The translations under genes were made by a program, and so were the position numbers. From positions 1-34,657 of the forward strand of contig CAMOKN010000020.1 of the NCBI GenBank assembly GCA_946617595.1: a DNA stretch of 34,657 bases, in the 5' to 3' direction. This document shows, in pieces, positions 1 through 6,164 of this stretch. The notes beneath the pieces were generated by a model. It had not been told where the DNA came from. It made no database searches and saw only the letters and a list, made by a program, of their open reading frames with translations. Source of the stretch: an uncultured Clostridia bacterium (lineage in GTDB: Bacteria > Bacillota > Clostridia > Oscillospirales > Ruminococcaceae). Each line of letters starts with the position of its first letter. The first letter of the stretch is position 1.

Positions 1-1317
1 AAGTGGTTCTCCGATCAGGGTATAAGGGTTTGGAGTACACAAGAGGGCGAACAGCGTTTTGAGAGTCATGTGGACAAGCTGATGAACTATATTAGGTTCT
101 GGCAGGCGTCCGGCGAAAGTGCAAAGACGTCTATAAGAATCAAGACCCGTATGCAGCAGCTTTCCGCCGAAGGAATATATACCGGCGGTTCGGTACCTTT
201 CGGGTATTGTACCGTTAATAATGGGCGGCTCAATAAGAAGGGCAGGGTAGTTCTTGACCTTGCGATTGAGCCTACGGAAGCAGAGTGGGTGCGTAAACTC
301 TATGAGAAAACCGTAACCGACGGCACTGGTTCTTATAAGCTGGCTATGTTCCTCAATGATAATGGGGTAAGGACTCACACCGGCGCGAAGTTCCAGTCGG
401 AATCCGTTATCCGTGTACTTCGTAATAAGATGAACGTTGGGTATGCAAGGAATACCGATGCGGATGTGCCGCACCTTACACACTTACAGATAGTGGATCA
501 GCATACTTTTGACAGGGTTCAGGAGATTCTTGACCAGAGATCAAGGGCTTTTGATGATAAAAGGACGATAGCCCGCCAAACCAAGAGTAAGAATCTGCTG
601 TCCGGGATCATGTTCTGTGCTCACTGTGGGGGTAGGCTGACATCTATCGTATATCGTGAGAAGTACATAAGGAAGAAGGACGGCTCGGTCTATGACCGGT
701 CGCAGCTCAAATACCTTTGCTATCATAAGAGCAGGGGGCTTTGTAAGTGCGATGGGCAGAGTACCTATGTTGCTGAAAGAGTGGACAAGACTGTCTGCGA
801 GGTCATTCATCAGATGTTTGAGAGCATTAAGGGGGCTCCAAGCGAGGAGATCCTGCAGAAACGTCTGAAAAAGGAAATGGCAAGCAATAAAGCGAAGCAG
901 ACAAAGATAAATCTGGAGTTGAAGAAGAACACCAATCAGCTTGAAAGGTTACAGGAGGAGATTGCGGCTACCCTGACCGGGGACAGCATCTATTCGGCTG
1001 AACAGCTTAGTAGTGCTATAAAGACCGTAGAGAGCCGTATTTCAACTATGAACTTACAGCTTGAGCAGCTTCAGAAAGAAGCAAAGGACAAGAAAGCGTC
1101 CATAGAACAGATACGCCCGATGTTCGATCAGTTCGTAAGCTGGGCGCAGGAGTTCGATAACAGCACCCTTGAACAGAAGAAGATGATAATCTCGCAGCTC
1201 GTTACCCGCATAGAGCTTAACAAAGACTATGAGCTTAACATCGAGCTGAACATGGACTACAAGGACTTCTGCAATGATTGGGACACCCTCAACACCAAGA
1301 GTACGGTGGTGGCTTGA
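1..1317 (+). CDS. Large serine recombinase, 5' end cut by window
   Basis: This is a site-specific recombinase of the large serine family, which integrates and excises phages and conjugative elements. The reading frame is open to base 1, so the catalytic resolvase domain with its serine lies mostly outside the window. The first visible residues (GIRVWSTQEGE, then the helix around WQASGESAKTS) are the end of that domain. A Recombinase domain follows (GGSVPFGY near residue 60 of the visible part), then a zinc ribbon (MFCAHCGGRL, later YLCYH and CKCDG) and a coiled coil (KINLELKKNTNQLERLQEEI), as expected for this family. The ORF-track start at 70 is only the first internal Met. The stop codon lies inside a TTGACA promoter element. 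Family assignment is firm; which element it moves cannot be seen. Confidence 0.93.
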   Translation, partial: KWFSDQGIRVWSTQEGEQRFESHVDKLMNYIRFWQASGESAKTSIRIKTRMQQLSAEGIYTGGSVPFGYCTVNNGRLNKKGRVVLDLAIEPTEAEWVRKLYEKTVTDGTGSYKLAMFLNDNGVRTHTGAKFQSESVIRVLRNKMNVGYARNTDADVPHLTHLQIVDQHTFDRVQEILDQRSRAFDDKRTIARQTKSKNLLSGIMFCAHCGGRLTSIVYREKYIRKKDGSVYDRSQLKYLCYHKSRGLCKCDGQSTYVAERVDKTVCEVIHQMFESIKGAPSEEILQKRLKKEMASNKAKQTKINLELKKNTNQLERLQEEIAATLTGDSIYSAEQLSSAIKTVESRISTMNLQLEQLQKEAKDKKASIEQIRPMFDQFVSWAQEFDNSTLEQKKMIISQLVTRIELNKDYELNIELNMDYKDFCNDWDTLNTKSTVVA

Positions 1318-1342
1318 CAGAAATAACAAGATGTGCTATACT
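1314..1342 (+). promoter_or_regulatory. Putative sigma-A promoter overlapping the recombinase stop
   Basis: TTGACA (1314-1319) and TATACT (1337-1342) are separated by 17 bases. The -10 box sits in the left arm of a 15-bp perfect inverted repeat, so the site could be operator-controlled. No sizeable gene lies directly downstream; the next terminator is at 1585-1611. The -35 box contains the recombinase stop codon, so a chance match is possible. Confidence 0.45.
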
Positions 1343-1371
1343 ATTATGTACGTTTTAATAGTATAGCACAT
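1331..1371 (+). terminator. 15-bp inverted repeat after the recombinase gene
   Basis: ATGTGCTATACTATT (1331-1345) is perfectly complementary to AATAGTATAGCACAT (1357-1371), with an 11-base loop and a weak T-rich tail. It may be the recombinase gene terminator, an operator over the -10 box at 1337-1342, or both. Confidence 0.5.
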
Positions 1372-1442
1372 TTGATTTTGTGAAAATGCCTGTTCGTCAT
1401 ACTGCACAGAAAAATTCAGCGTTTTGACGAAATAGGATTTTT

Positions 1443-1511
1443 ATGAAAACAATCTGCGGAAATCAACATAAACGCTGTTTACCTTGTTGTGAATATATAC
1501 AAAAATATTAG
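1443..1511 (+). CDS. Possible 22-residue Cys-rich micropeptide
   Basis: A 22-codon frame (MKTICGNQHKRCLPCCEYIQKY) starts with ATG five bases after an AGGA. It lies between the promoter at 1314-1342 and the terminator at 1585-1611, in DNA otherwise without genes. It has four cysteines, including a CLPCC cluster. No family is recognised and a frame this short may well be chance. Confidence 0.15.
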   Translation: MKTICGNQHKRCLPCCEYIQKY

Positions 1512-1584
1512 TGCAACATTTACATCAGTCGGTATAGACTGCTTGTTCAAATCTTGATGATTATAAGTTAAACAGTCATACGCT

Positions 1585-1611
1585 ATCAATCGGAAGATTG
1601 ATCATTTTTTT
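1585..1611 (+). terminator. Intrinsic terminator with GGAA tetraloop
   Basis: ATCAATC (1585-1591) pairs with GATTGAT (1596-1602) around a GGAA loop and is followed by a seven-base T run. It would end any transcript begun at the promoter near 1340, defining a unit of about 260 bases with no recognised gene. Confidence 0.7.
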
Positions 1612-1692
1612 AGCCTCAAACCCGCGTTGTAATGCGGTTAGTGAGCTAGAGCATTCGACATGAGCTGCGCAGAAAATATTGCTAAGTCATGA

Positions 1693-1768
1693 TCCCGCTT
1701 AGCTCAGTCGGTAGAGCGCTTGACTGTTAATCAAGATGTCACTGGTTCAAGTCCAGTAGCGGGAGCCA
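1693..1768 (+). tRNA. tRNA-Asn (anticodon GTT)
   Basis: The 76-base cloverleaf has acceptor stem TCCCGCT/AGCGGGA, D-arm AGCTCAGTCGGTAGAGC, anticodon stem CTTGA/TCAAG with loop CTGTTAA (anticodon GTT at 1726-1728), T-arm CTGGTTCAAGTCCAG, discriminator G and an encoded CCA end. A terminator follows directly. No tyrosine integrase is visible next to it; the recombinase upstream is of the serine type, which does not usually use tRNA genes. Confidence 0.97.
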
Positions 1769-1772
1769 AGAG

Positions 1773-1805
1773 AAATCCCTCAACCAAGCGGTTTGAGGGA
1801 TTTTT
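1773..1805 (+). terminator. Terminator of the tRNA-Asn gene
   Basis: AAATCCCTCAA (1773-1783) pairs perfectly with TTGAGGGATTT (1793-1803), and the right arm runs into a T tract. It begins five bases after the CCA end. Confidence 0.85.
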
Positions 1806-1933
1806 CAATTATATAGTATATATAATATCGAATTGTGCAATATGCTGTAAATGCGCGTTAAAATATGTGCTAAATATACAAATATTTTGACGCGAAATCT
1901 AATTAGAGTGCCAAATGTTAACTAAAAAATTTC

Positions 1934-1987
1934 AAAGAGGTTCGAGTCCTGAGAGGGTAACTTCAGTGGACTTGAACCTCTTTTTTT
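1934..1987 (+). terminator. Terminator-like hairpin carrying inverted tRNA T-arm sequences
   Basis: A 16-base stem (1934-1949 with 1968-1983, one G-T pair) is followed by seven Ts, which is a strong intrinsic terminator. Each arm contains tRNA T-arm sequence: GGTTCGAGTCC on the left and, inverted on the right, an exact 11-base copy of the T-arm of the tRNA-Asn just upstream (1744-1754). It may be a tRNA remnant or old attachment site turned terminator. Confidence 0.7.
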
Positions 1988-2064
1988 ATTATGCCACAAT
2001 GCCTAATAAACAGATATGAAAAATATGCTATACGGTAGTGGGATACTATTATAATATATATAAA

Positions 2065-2097
2065 CCTGTCGGTCTTATAAGATCGGCAGGCTTTTTT
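2065..2097 (+). terminator. Intrinsic terminator
   Basis: CCTGTCGGTC (2065-2074) pairs with GATCGGCAGG (2081-2090) with two G-T pairs, followed by a T run. It is the last of three successive terminators after the tRNA and separates that region from the small-protein operon. Confidence 0.75.
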
Positions 2098-2100
2098 GCG

Positions 2101-2359
2101 TTATTAAGGTGGGTGCTCCCCGGGGGCAAAAAATTTTGAAAAAAAGATGTGTACGAGGATCAATAGATTTTCTTTTCGTGTTCGCTCAATCATACTATTT
2201 GCGAAAGACTTAAATCAGAGCTTCCGGCACCTGAAAAATTTTTAAGAGGTCGGCGCGGAAGAATGGTGGGTCTTGGAGATTAAGCAAGCGACATCTTCTT
2301 GAACCAATCTGATTATACCAGATCGTCAAGGATTTGTCAAGAGATTTAAGGAGGCAAAT
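2101..2359 (+). other. Non-coding leader of the small-protein operon
   Basis: No convincing gene is visible. The stretch begins with the palindrome CCCCGGGG (2118-2125), followed by an AAAAATTTT-type tract. It ends in a strong ribosome site (AAGGAGG) for the TnpB-like gene. No clear promoter was found, although this operon needs one here, because terminators block read-through from the left. Confidence 0.4.
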
Positions 2360-3025
2360 ATGTTAACTTTACAGAACAACAAGTGGGCAAAGTCCGGCAA
2401 CGAAGCGGACAGACACGAAGGCAAGGTCATCGGGATCGATATGGGTGGCAAAGCATCGAACTTTGCTGTATGCGTCAGCTCATACGGTGAGATCGACAGG
2501 TTCGGCGGTGCGGAGCTTGAGGAGATCTGCCATAACGCGTTGACCGATGAGAGCGTTAAAAGGGGTTTGGACATCTATTTCCTGCATCACGCCGAGAAAA
2601 TGGTATTAAAGTGGAATGCTGCCGGCGTTACGAATATTTTTGTTGGATGCTGCGGCGGTGACTATCTTAAAGTAGTACACGACAACGAGAACAATGAGCT
2701 TTTTAAGGCAGGAGCTCACAGAAGGTTTATATCGTCTCTTCGTGATGTGTGCAAGGAAGTAGGTATAAGGATCGATGCGAAGTTTAATGAATATTATACA
2801 AGTCAGGCTTGCTCGCTTACGAACGATTACATACCTGCTAATAAGGCAGAAGCAGAGGTTTATTCCTTTGGCGGAAATAGGGTCGGGGGACTGTACATCA
2901 CAAAGACGCGCCTTATGCTGGATGCTGATGTAAACGCAGCGGCTAACATCGTAAGACTCGGCGGATATGACGTAGTTATTCCTATTGGCTGCGACTTTCG
3001 CAATGAGATCAGATCTATGGTTTGA
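2360..3025 (+). CDS. Miniature TnpB-like RuvC-fold protein
   Basis: This 221-residue protein matches only the RuvC part of IS605/IS607-type TnpB nucleases. RuvC-I is GIDMGGKASNFAV (Asp27) and RuvC-III is ADVNAAANI (Asp190). The RuvC-II strand IFVGCCGGDY has Gly where many TnpBs have Glu, but FNEYYTSQACS supplies a Glu (144) just before YTS. As I recall it, a TnpB clade with the pattern ...EeSYTSkCS...RGLy...NADVNgaxNI lacks the zinc ribbon, and this protein fits that clade. The N-terminal RNA-binding region of about 150 residues is absent, yet the gene has its own AAGGAGG site and heads an operon, so it looks domesticated rather than decayed. TnpB is an RNA-guided DNA nuclease; whether this small form cuts, or binds RNA, is unknown. 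Confidence 0.75.
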   Translation: MLTLQNNKWAKSGNEADRHEGKVIGIDMGGKASNFAVCVSSYGEIDRFGGAELEEICHNALTDESVKRGLDIYFLHHAEKMVLKWNAAGVTNIFVGCCGGDYLKVVHDNENNELFKAGAHRRFISSLRDVCKEVGIRIDAKFNEYYTSQACSLTNDYIPANKAEAEVYSFGGNRVGGLYITKTRLMLDADVNAAANIVRLGGYDVVIPIGCDFRNEIRSMV

Positions 3026-3039
3026 AAGGGGACGGCAAT

Positions 3040-3303
3040 ATGAAAATCACAAACAACAACGGATACATAGGGAACAACACGAAGGTCAGCAAGTCCGCCT
3101 ACAGCGAACTTGAGAGAAAGTACAGAGCGATGCTCGCCCTTGTGGACGAGTTCATCAAGCGGTTTCCTGAGGCGAAGGAGCTTTATGACGAGCTTTCGGA
3201 GCTTCACTCGGATATCGGGGAGCTGGCGGCAACGATACAGTTCCTCAACGGCTACCATGAAGGGGCGAAGTTCGCTTTGAGCATGGTCGGAGAAGAAGGA
3301 TAA
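3040..3303 (+). CDS. DUF6809-like small protein, copy 1
   Basis: This 87-residue, mostly helical protein has the pattern YxxLxxKYRAML, FIKRFPEAKELYDEL, YHEGAKFALSMV. It resembles the family I know as DUF6809 in Clostridia and their phages, whose function is not known. A second member lies at 5731-6006; both share VKRFPE/IKRFPE and a GAKF motif near the end. The ORF-track start at 3022 is a TTG; the ATG at 3040 is preferred because AAGGGG precedes it at normal spacing. It follows the TnpB-like gene by 14 bases and is surely co-transcribed with it. Confidence 0.7.
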   Translation: MKITNNNGYIGNNTKVSKSAYSELERKYRAMLALVDEFIKRFPEAKELYDELSELHSDIGELAATIQFLNGYHEGAKFALSMVGEEG

Positions 3304-3316
3304 GGGGGTGGTTAAT

Positions 3317-3454
3317 ATGTGCAACTGGAAAATGAAGCTTACGGTACTCCGTATCCTCGCGGATAATAAGGAGCTCCGGGAGCTTTGGAGCAAGGAAAGC
3401 GCCGGTACGGACAAGCAGCTTCAGCTGCTTCCTCCGGCAAAGAAAACAGCATAA
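3317..3454 (+). CDS. Small basic protein, 45 residues
   Basis: This gene is too short for the ORF track. ATG follows AAGGGGGTGG at good spacing, 13 bases after the preceding stop. The product (MCNWKMKLTVLRILADNKEL...LLPPAKKTA) is a short predicted helix with a basic tail and no recognised domain. Its reading frame differs from the ORF called at 3385, whose true start is at 3472. A 14-codon frame in front of the second DUF6809-like gene also ends in PPA, but the similarity is too short to prove relatedness. Confidence 0.6.
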   Translation: MCNWKMKLTVLRILADNKELRELWSKESAGTDKQLQLLPPAKKTA

Positions 3455-3471
3455 TTAAAGGAGTTGATTGT

Positions 3472-3825
3472 ATGAGTAAGGTTACAAGATTTTACGGGAT
3501 TGTAGATAATGTCGGCGTAGGCACACTTAAGCACGGAGCTGAGGACTACCCGGAGGTGCCGATACTGGACGGTGTGACCCTCGATGCTCGGCATCGGGCG
3601 CAGAGTGAGTTCTTTTTCGAGACAGGAGCCGATAGCGTTCGTTTCATCGGAACGGCAACACATGTGGGAGTAGAGGTTACATACAGCTTCTACCCACATT
3701 TCAGCAGGGCGCAGCTGATGACGTTTTATCGGCTGCTCGGCAAAGAGGTGCTCACGGTGGAGACCGAGTGCGAGGACGGGATATATACTATCTCTTATGG
3801 ATATGATAGGGGGAATGTGTTATGA
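3472..3825 (+). CDS. Small unknown protein, paralogue array member 1
   Basis: This 117-residue protein has no recognised domain. It appears to alternate strands and helices: FETGADSVRFIGTA, VEVTYSFYPHFSRAQLMTFYRLLG, YTISYGYDRGNVL. The block G-A-(D/S)-x-V-(R/E)-F/L and the later hydrophobic-LG-strand-Y-x-Y pattern recur in the next two genes, so these look like diverged tandem copies. The start at 3472 is chosen over 3385 because AAAGGAG lies nine bases before it and the 45-residue gene ends at 3454. Its stop overlaps the next start (ATGA). Confidence 0.65.
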   Translation: MSKVTRFYGIVDNVGVGTLKHGAEDYPEVPILDGVTLDARHRAQSEFFFETGADSVRFIGTATHVGVEVTYSFYPHFSRAQLMTFYRLLGKEVLTVETECEDGIYTISYGYDRGNVL

Positions 3826-4097
3826 AAGCGTCGAAAAAGACGGCTCGGGAGGTACAGGCTGATTATCTGCGTTTCCTCGGCGCAAGCAATGTCGAGTTCA
3901 TCGAGTCGGATGACGAGGTTATCGTTATTGCCACTTTCGAGAAACAGTTCGCTCTTCAGCCCTATGACCTTGATGCGCTGGAGCAGCTTGTAGGTATTCG
4001 TCCCGACATCGGGTTTGACAATTCTGGGACGGATAAGGAAACGGTGGATATGGTGTACTCATATCCGGCAGCCAATGAAAGGGGGAATGTAATATGA
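3822..4097 (+). CDS. Small unknown protein, paralogue array member 2
   Basis: This 91-residue acidic protein is a close relative of the following one: DYLRFLGASNVEFIESDD, DLDALEQLVGI and VDMVYSYP correspond to LLLGLGASEVRLLNTD, DYEALKEMVGL and VDMIYTYS. No domain is recognised. Start and stop overlap both neighbours by ATGA, implying coupled translation and fixed stoichiometry. Its last residues (ERGNVI) mirror those of member 1 (DRGNVL) because the junction DNA, AGGGGGAATGT then ATGA, is itself duplicated. This points to tandem gene duplication. Confidence 0.7.
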   Translation: MKASKKTAREVQADYLRFLGASNVEFIESDDEVIVIATFEKQFALQPYDLDALEQLVGIRPDIGFDNSGTDKETVDMVYSYPAANERGNVI

Positions 4098-4378
4098 GGG
4101 TATCCGGAATAATCAGCGAACAGGTCAAGCTTTTGCTGGGGCTGGGTGCGTCGGAGGTCAGACTGCTGAATACCGACAAGGATGATGATAAGATCGGTGT
4201 TGCGGCTGAGTTCACGACGCGGTTCACATTCAGCAAAAGCGACTACGAGGCGCTGAAAGAAATGGTAGGATTACATTCGGTGTTCGCTTTCGTGAACACC
4301 GAATATACGGGCAACGCGGTAGATATGATATATACCTATTCGCTGGAGAAACAGGAGGAACATCATGAAGAAAAATGA
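4094..4378 (+). CDS. Small unknown protein, paralogue array member 3
   Basis: This 94-residue protein is clearly paralogous to member 2 over most of its length (GLGASEVRLLNTD, AEFTTRFTFSKSDYEALKEMVGL, AVDMIYTYS). The tail is Glu/His rich (EKQEEHHEEK). It begins at an ATGA overlap and runs 14 bases into the next gene, whose ribosome site (GGAGGAA) lies inside this coding sequence. Function is unknown; no signal peptide or membrane segment is visible. Confidence 0.7.
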   Translation: MRVSGIISEQVKLLLGLGASEVRLLNTDKDDDKIGVAAEFTTRFTFSKSDYEALKEMVGLHSVFAFVNTEYTGNAVDMIYTYSLEKQEEHHEEK

Positions 4379-4715
4379 TTTGATTTACGCGGAAACAAGT
4401 GAGTATCTGGAAGGCGTGGGTGCTGCGCCGGAAGTCGTTTCTGACTACCGTGAGGTGCGTAAGGAAAAGTGGCAGGACGCTATGACCATAATCGGTACGA
4501 TCACCGCAACCTGCAACAACGCATTCTACGGTGCGACGATCACCCCGAGGAATCAGGCTGATGCCACCGTAAGGTGCAGGGTGGGTCATGTTGCGGCGAT
4601 AGACCTTGACGCGATTTTTGAACTCACCACTAAGCTTACGGTTACGCCCATTGACAGCACATTCGTGATAGAAGCCGTTGTTGAAGATTTCTACAGCGAC
4701 TATTGCAACAGTTAA
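4365..4715 (+). CDS. Small unknown protein, probable array member 4
   Basis: This 116-residue protein resembles members 2 and 3 only weakly: it starts with SEYLEGVGAAPEVV, has a central strand-rich part, then DLDAIFELTTKL and FVIEAVVEDFYSDY at the same relative positions as DLDALEQLVG and VDMVYSY. I infer the same fold with an insertion of about 25 residues. A GGAGG site eight bases before ATG, within the preceding gene, supports the start. Confidence 0.65.
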   Translation: MKKNDLIYAETSEYLEGVGAAPEVVSDYREVRKEKWQDAMTIIGTITATCNNAFYGATITPRNQADATVRCRVGHVAAIDLDAIFELTTKLTVTPIDSTFVIEAVVEDFYSDYCNS

Positions 4716-4731
4716 AACAGGAGGTATCAAT

Positions 4732-5106
4732 ATGAAAAAGGAAAAATTATATGACGGAATGACAGAGGCTGAGGCATATTCGAAGACTATGGACGGAATG
4801 TATGAACCCGCAGTTCGTGATGAAAGCGATGAATGCGTTTATCACAGTACTGACCGCTGCATTTGGGAGAGCGTGAAGGCTCTCCTCGACAAGTTTGTGC
4901 TTGGCGACCCGGACAACTTTCTTGGGGAAGTGGTTAGACCTGTGGGTGATCACGACGCTGCTGTTGTGATAAGGCTCGCTCAGCTTGATCCCGATGATTT
5001 TGCTGAGATCGTTAAGCTTTCGGGGGATTACGTTATAACTCCGGGCGATGGATATTTCGAGGTAACAGTGAAAATCAAGGATTTCTACCTCGAAGCGGAG
5101 TTTTAA
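4732..5106 (+). CDS. Small unknown protein, probable array member 5
   Basis: This 124-residue acidic protein ends like member 4: DPDDFAEIVKLSGDYVITPG then FEVTVKIKDFYLEAEF, against DLDAIFELTTKLTVTPID then FVIEAVVEDFYSDY. It is therefore probably another array member. The start at 4732 (after ACAGGAGGT) is preferred over the ORF-track start at 4678, which overlaps the upstream gene without a ribosome site. No catalytic motif is visible. Confidence 0.65.
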   Translation: MKKEKLYDGMTEAEAYSKTMDGMYEPAVRDESDECVYHSTDRCIWESVKALLDKFVLGDPDNFLGEVVRPVGDHDAAVVIRLAQLDPDDFAEIVKLSGDYVITPGDGYFEVTVKIKDFYLEAEF

Positions 5107-5119
5107 GGGAGGCATCGCT

Positions 5120-5626
5120 ATGTCAATGCTTGTTGGATATGATGTCTATGGCGGAGTTCTCGACAACGGCGAGCCTTACAGCGTAAAGCTCAATACGCGG
5201 TACAGCTATCCCGATATTTACATAGTCGAGGGCAGTTTGACTCAGAACGAGAAGAAGGTCGGCTATGCAAACACCCTTGTTCTCGATGCACCGTTGGTGC
5301 TTGACGACCAGCCTATGCTCTACGAGGTCTCTCTTGCGGCTGGCAGGGTCGGCGGCTTTGATAAGTTCAAAGAGCTTGCAAGGCTGAAGATGACCGACAG
5401 GGTCGCGCTCGTCTGCGATGTGAAGCTTAGTGAAAGAGCGGTGTTGACAGGCTTTGCAGTTATGTTCTTCAACAAGATCGAAGCGTATCTGAGGGAATCC
5501 GGACAGGACTTCAATCGCATTCTGTACACTAACACTCGTCTTGCGAGACCTCGTTGTAAGAACCCCGAGGTCGAGAAGATCCACACGGAAATTCTTTCCG
5601 CGCATTCGGAGTATACGGTAATTTAG
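5120..5626 (+). CDS. Unknown protein, 168 residues
   Basis: I do not recognise this protein. It appears to be an alpha/beta protein with a strand-rich first half (GYDVYGGVLDNGEPYSVKLNTRY, IYIVEGSL), a central helix (FDKFKELARLKMTD) and a basic C-terminal part (RLARPRCKNPEVEKIH). It follows the array by 13 bases with ribosome site AAGGGAGG, so it belongs to the same operon. The phrase YSVKLNTRYSYPD and the single-domain length recall small DNA-binding phage proteins, but this is only an impression. Antisense ORFs over it are shadows. Confidence 0.65.
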   Translation: MSMLVGYDVYGGVLDNGEPYSVKLNTRYSYPDIYIVEGSLTQNEKKVGYANTLVLDAPLVLDDQPMLYEVSLAAGRVGGFDKFKELARLKMTDRVALVCDVKLSERAVLTGFAVMFFNKIEAYLRESGQDFNRILYTNTRLARPRCKNPEVEKIHTEILSAHSEYTVI

Positions 5627-5657
5627 GCTTTTCTGACAATTACAGGAGGTGAGTCCG

Positions 5658-5702
5658 ATGTGGTTGGTATTATCGAAGAACAGTAAGCAGCCGCCGGCAT
5701 AG
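5658..5702 (+). CDS. 14-codon micro-ORF with strong ribosome site
   Basis: A perfect AGGAGGTGA is followed by ATG and a 14-residue frame (MWLVLSKNSKQPPA) that stops within a GC-rich hairpin (GCCGCC/GGCGGC, about 5690-5708). The next real gene begins at 5731. It may be a leader peptide whose translation opens the next ribosome site, or the stump of a once longer small gene like the one at 3317. Confidence 0.35.
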   Translation: MWLVLSKNSKQPPA

Positions 5703-5730
5703 GCGGCTTGCCGGAGAAAGGAAGGTAGTT

Positions 5731-6006
5731 ATGAAGAGTATAATTGAGCAGTTTTACTATGGCGAACTCAATCCCTGCGAGATGCCGGTGCCAACTACAA
5801 AAAAGTACAAGGAGACATTGGCTTTACTCACGCAGACCGAGGAGGAGTTTGTCAAGCGTTTTCCGGAGACAAAGAATATGCTTACCGAACTGAAAGACCT
5901 TATGCACACTATCTCGGCGCTGGAGAGCCTGAATGACTTTACCAGAGGATTCCGCTTCGGGGCGAAGTTCTTGCTTGACGTTCTCAGTAAGGACGAGAGC
6001 AAATAA
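5731..6006 (+). CDS. DUF6809-like small protein, copy 2
   Basis: This 91-residue helical protein has IIEQFYYGELNPCEMP at the start, a KRFPETKNMLTEL core and a FTRGFRFGAKFLLDVL end, which is the full pattern I associate with DUF6809. Copy 1 (3040-3303) lacks the YYGELNP segment. AAAGGAAGG precedes the ATG. It is the last gene of the operon, since a terminator begins eight bases after the stop. The function of the family is unknown. Confidence 0.75.
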   Translation: MKSIIEQFYYGELNPCEMPVPTTKKYKETLALLTQTEEEFVKRFPETKNMLTELKDLMHTISALESLNDFTRGFRFGAKFLLDVLSKDESK

Positions 6007-6013
6007 TGTACTT

Positions 6014-6045
6014 AAGCCTGCGTGTCACACGATACGCAGGCTTTT
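6014..6045 (+). terminator. Terminator of the small-protein operon
   Basis: AAGCCTGCGT (6014-6023) pairs perfectly with ACGCAGGCTT (6034-6043) and is followed by T-rich sequence. It closes the operon that begins at 2360. Confidence 0.85.
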
Positions 6046-6102
6046 GTCTGTTTTGACTGAATTTCAACCGCTATTTTCTTTCGTTGGCAGGTGGCTTGAT
6101 CG

Positions 6103-6131
6103 TTGATTTCACATCTCGCGAGGAGTATAAT
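6103..6131 (+). promoter_or_regulatory. Putative sigma-A promoter
   Basis: TTGATT (6103-6108) and TATAAT (6126-6131) are 17 bases apart, 33 bases upstream of the 62-residue gene. It lies just after the terminator of the previous operon, so it is well placed to drive the next two small genes. Confidence 0.65.
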
Positions 6132-6164
6132 AATAGACAGGAAGCGTAAAGTGAGGTATGTCGT

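Noticed and set aside
1612-1692. A degenerate tRNA-like string (GTGAGCTAGAGCATTCGAC) before the tRNA-Asn gene
   Set aside because: It resembles a D-arm only loosely and no acceptor, anticodon or T stem could be built around it.
2360-3025. Calling the TnpB-like protein catalytically dead because the RuvC-II glutamate is Gly
   Set aside because: A glutamate just before YTS (Glu144) could substitute, as in the zinc-less TnpB clade whose pattern it follows, so inactivity cannot be claimed.
1-3025. Pairing the serine recombinase with the TnpB-like gene as an IS607 element
   Set aside because: The recombinase is of the large type with Recombinase and zinc-ribbon domains, not a small IS607 TnpA, and a tRNA and several terminators separate the two.
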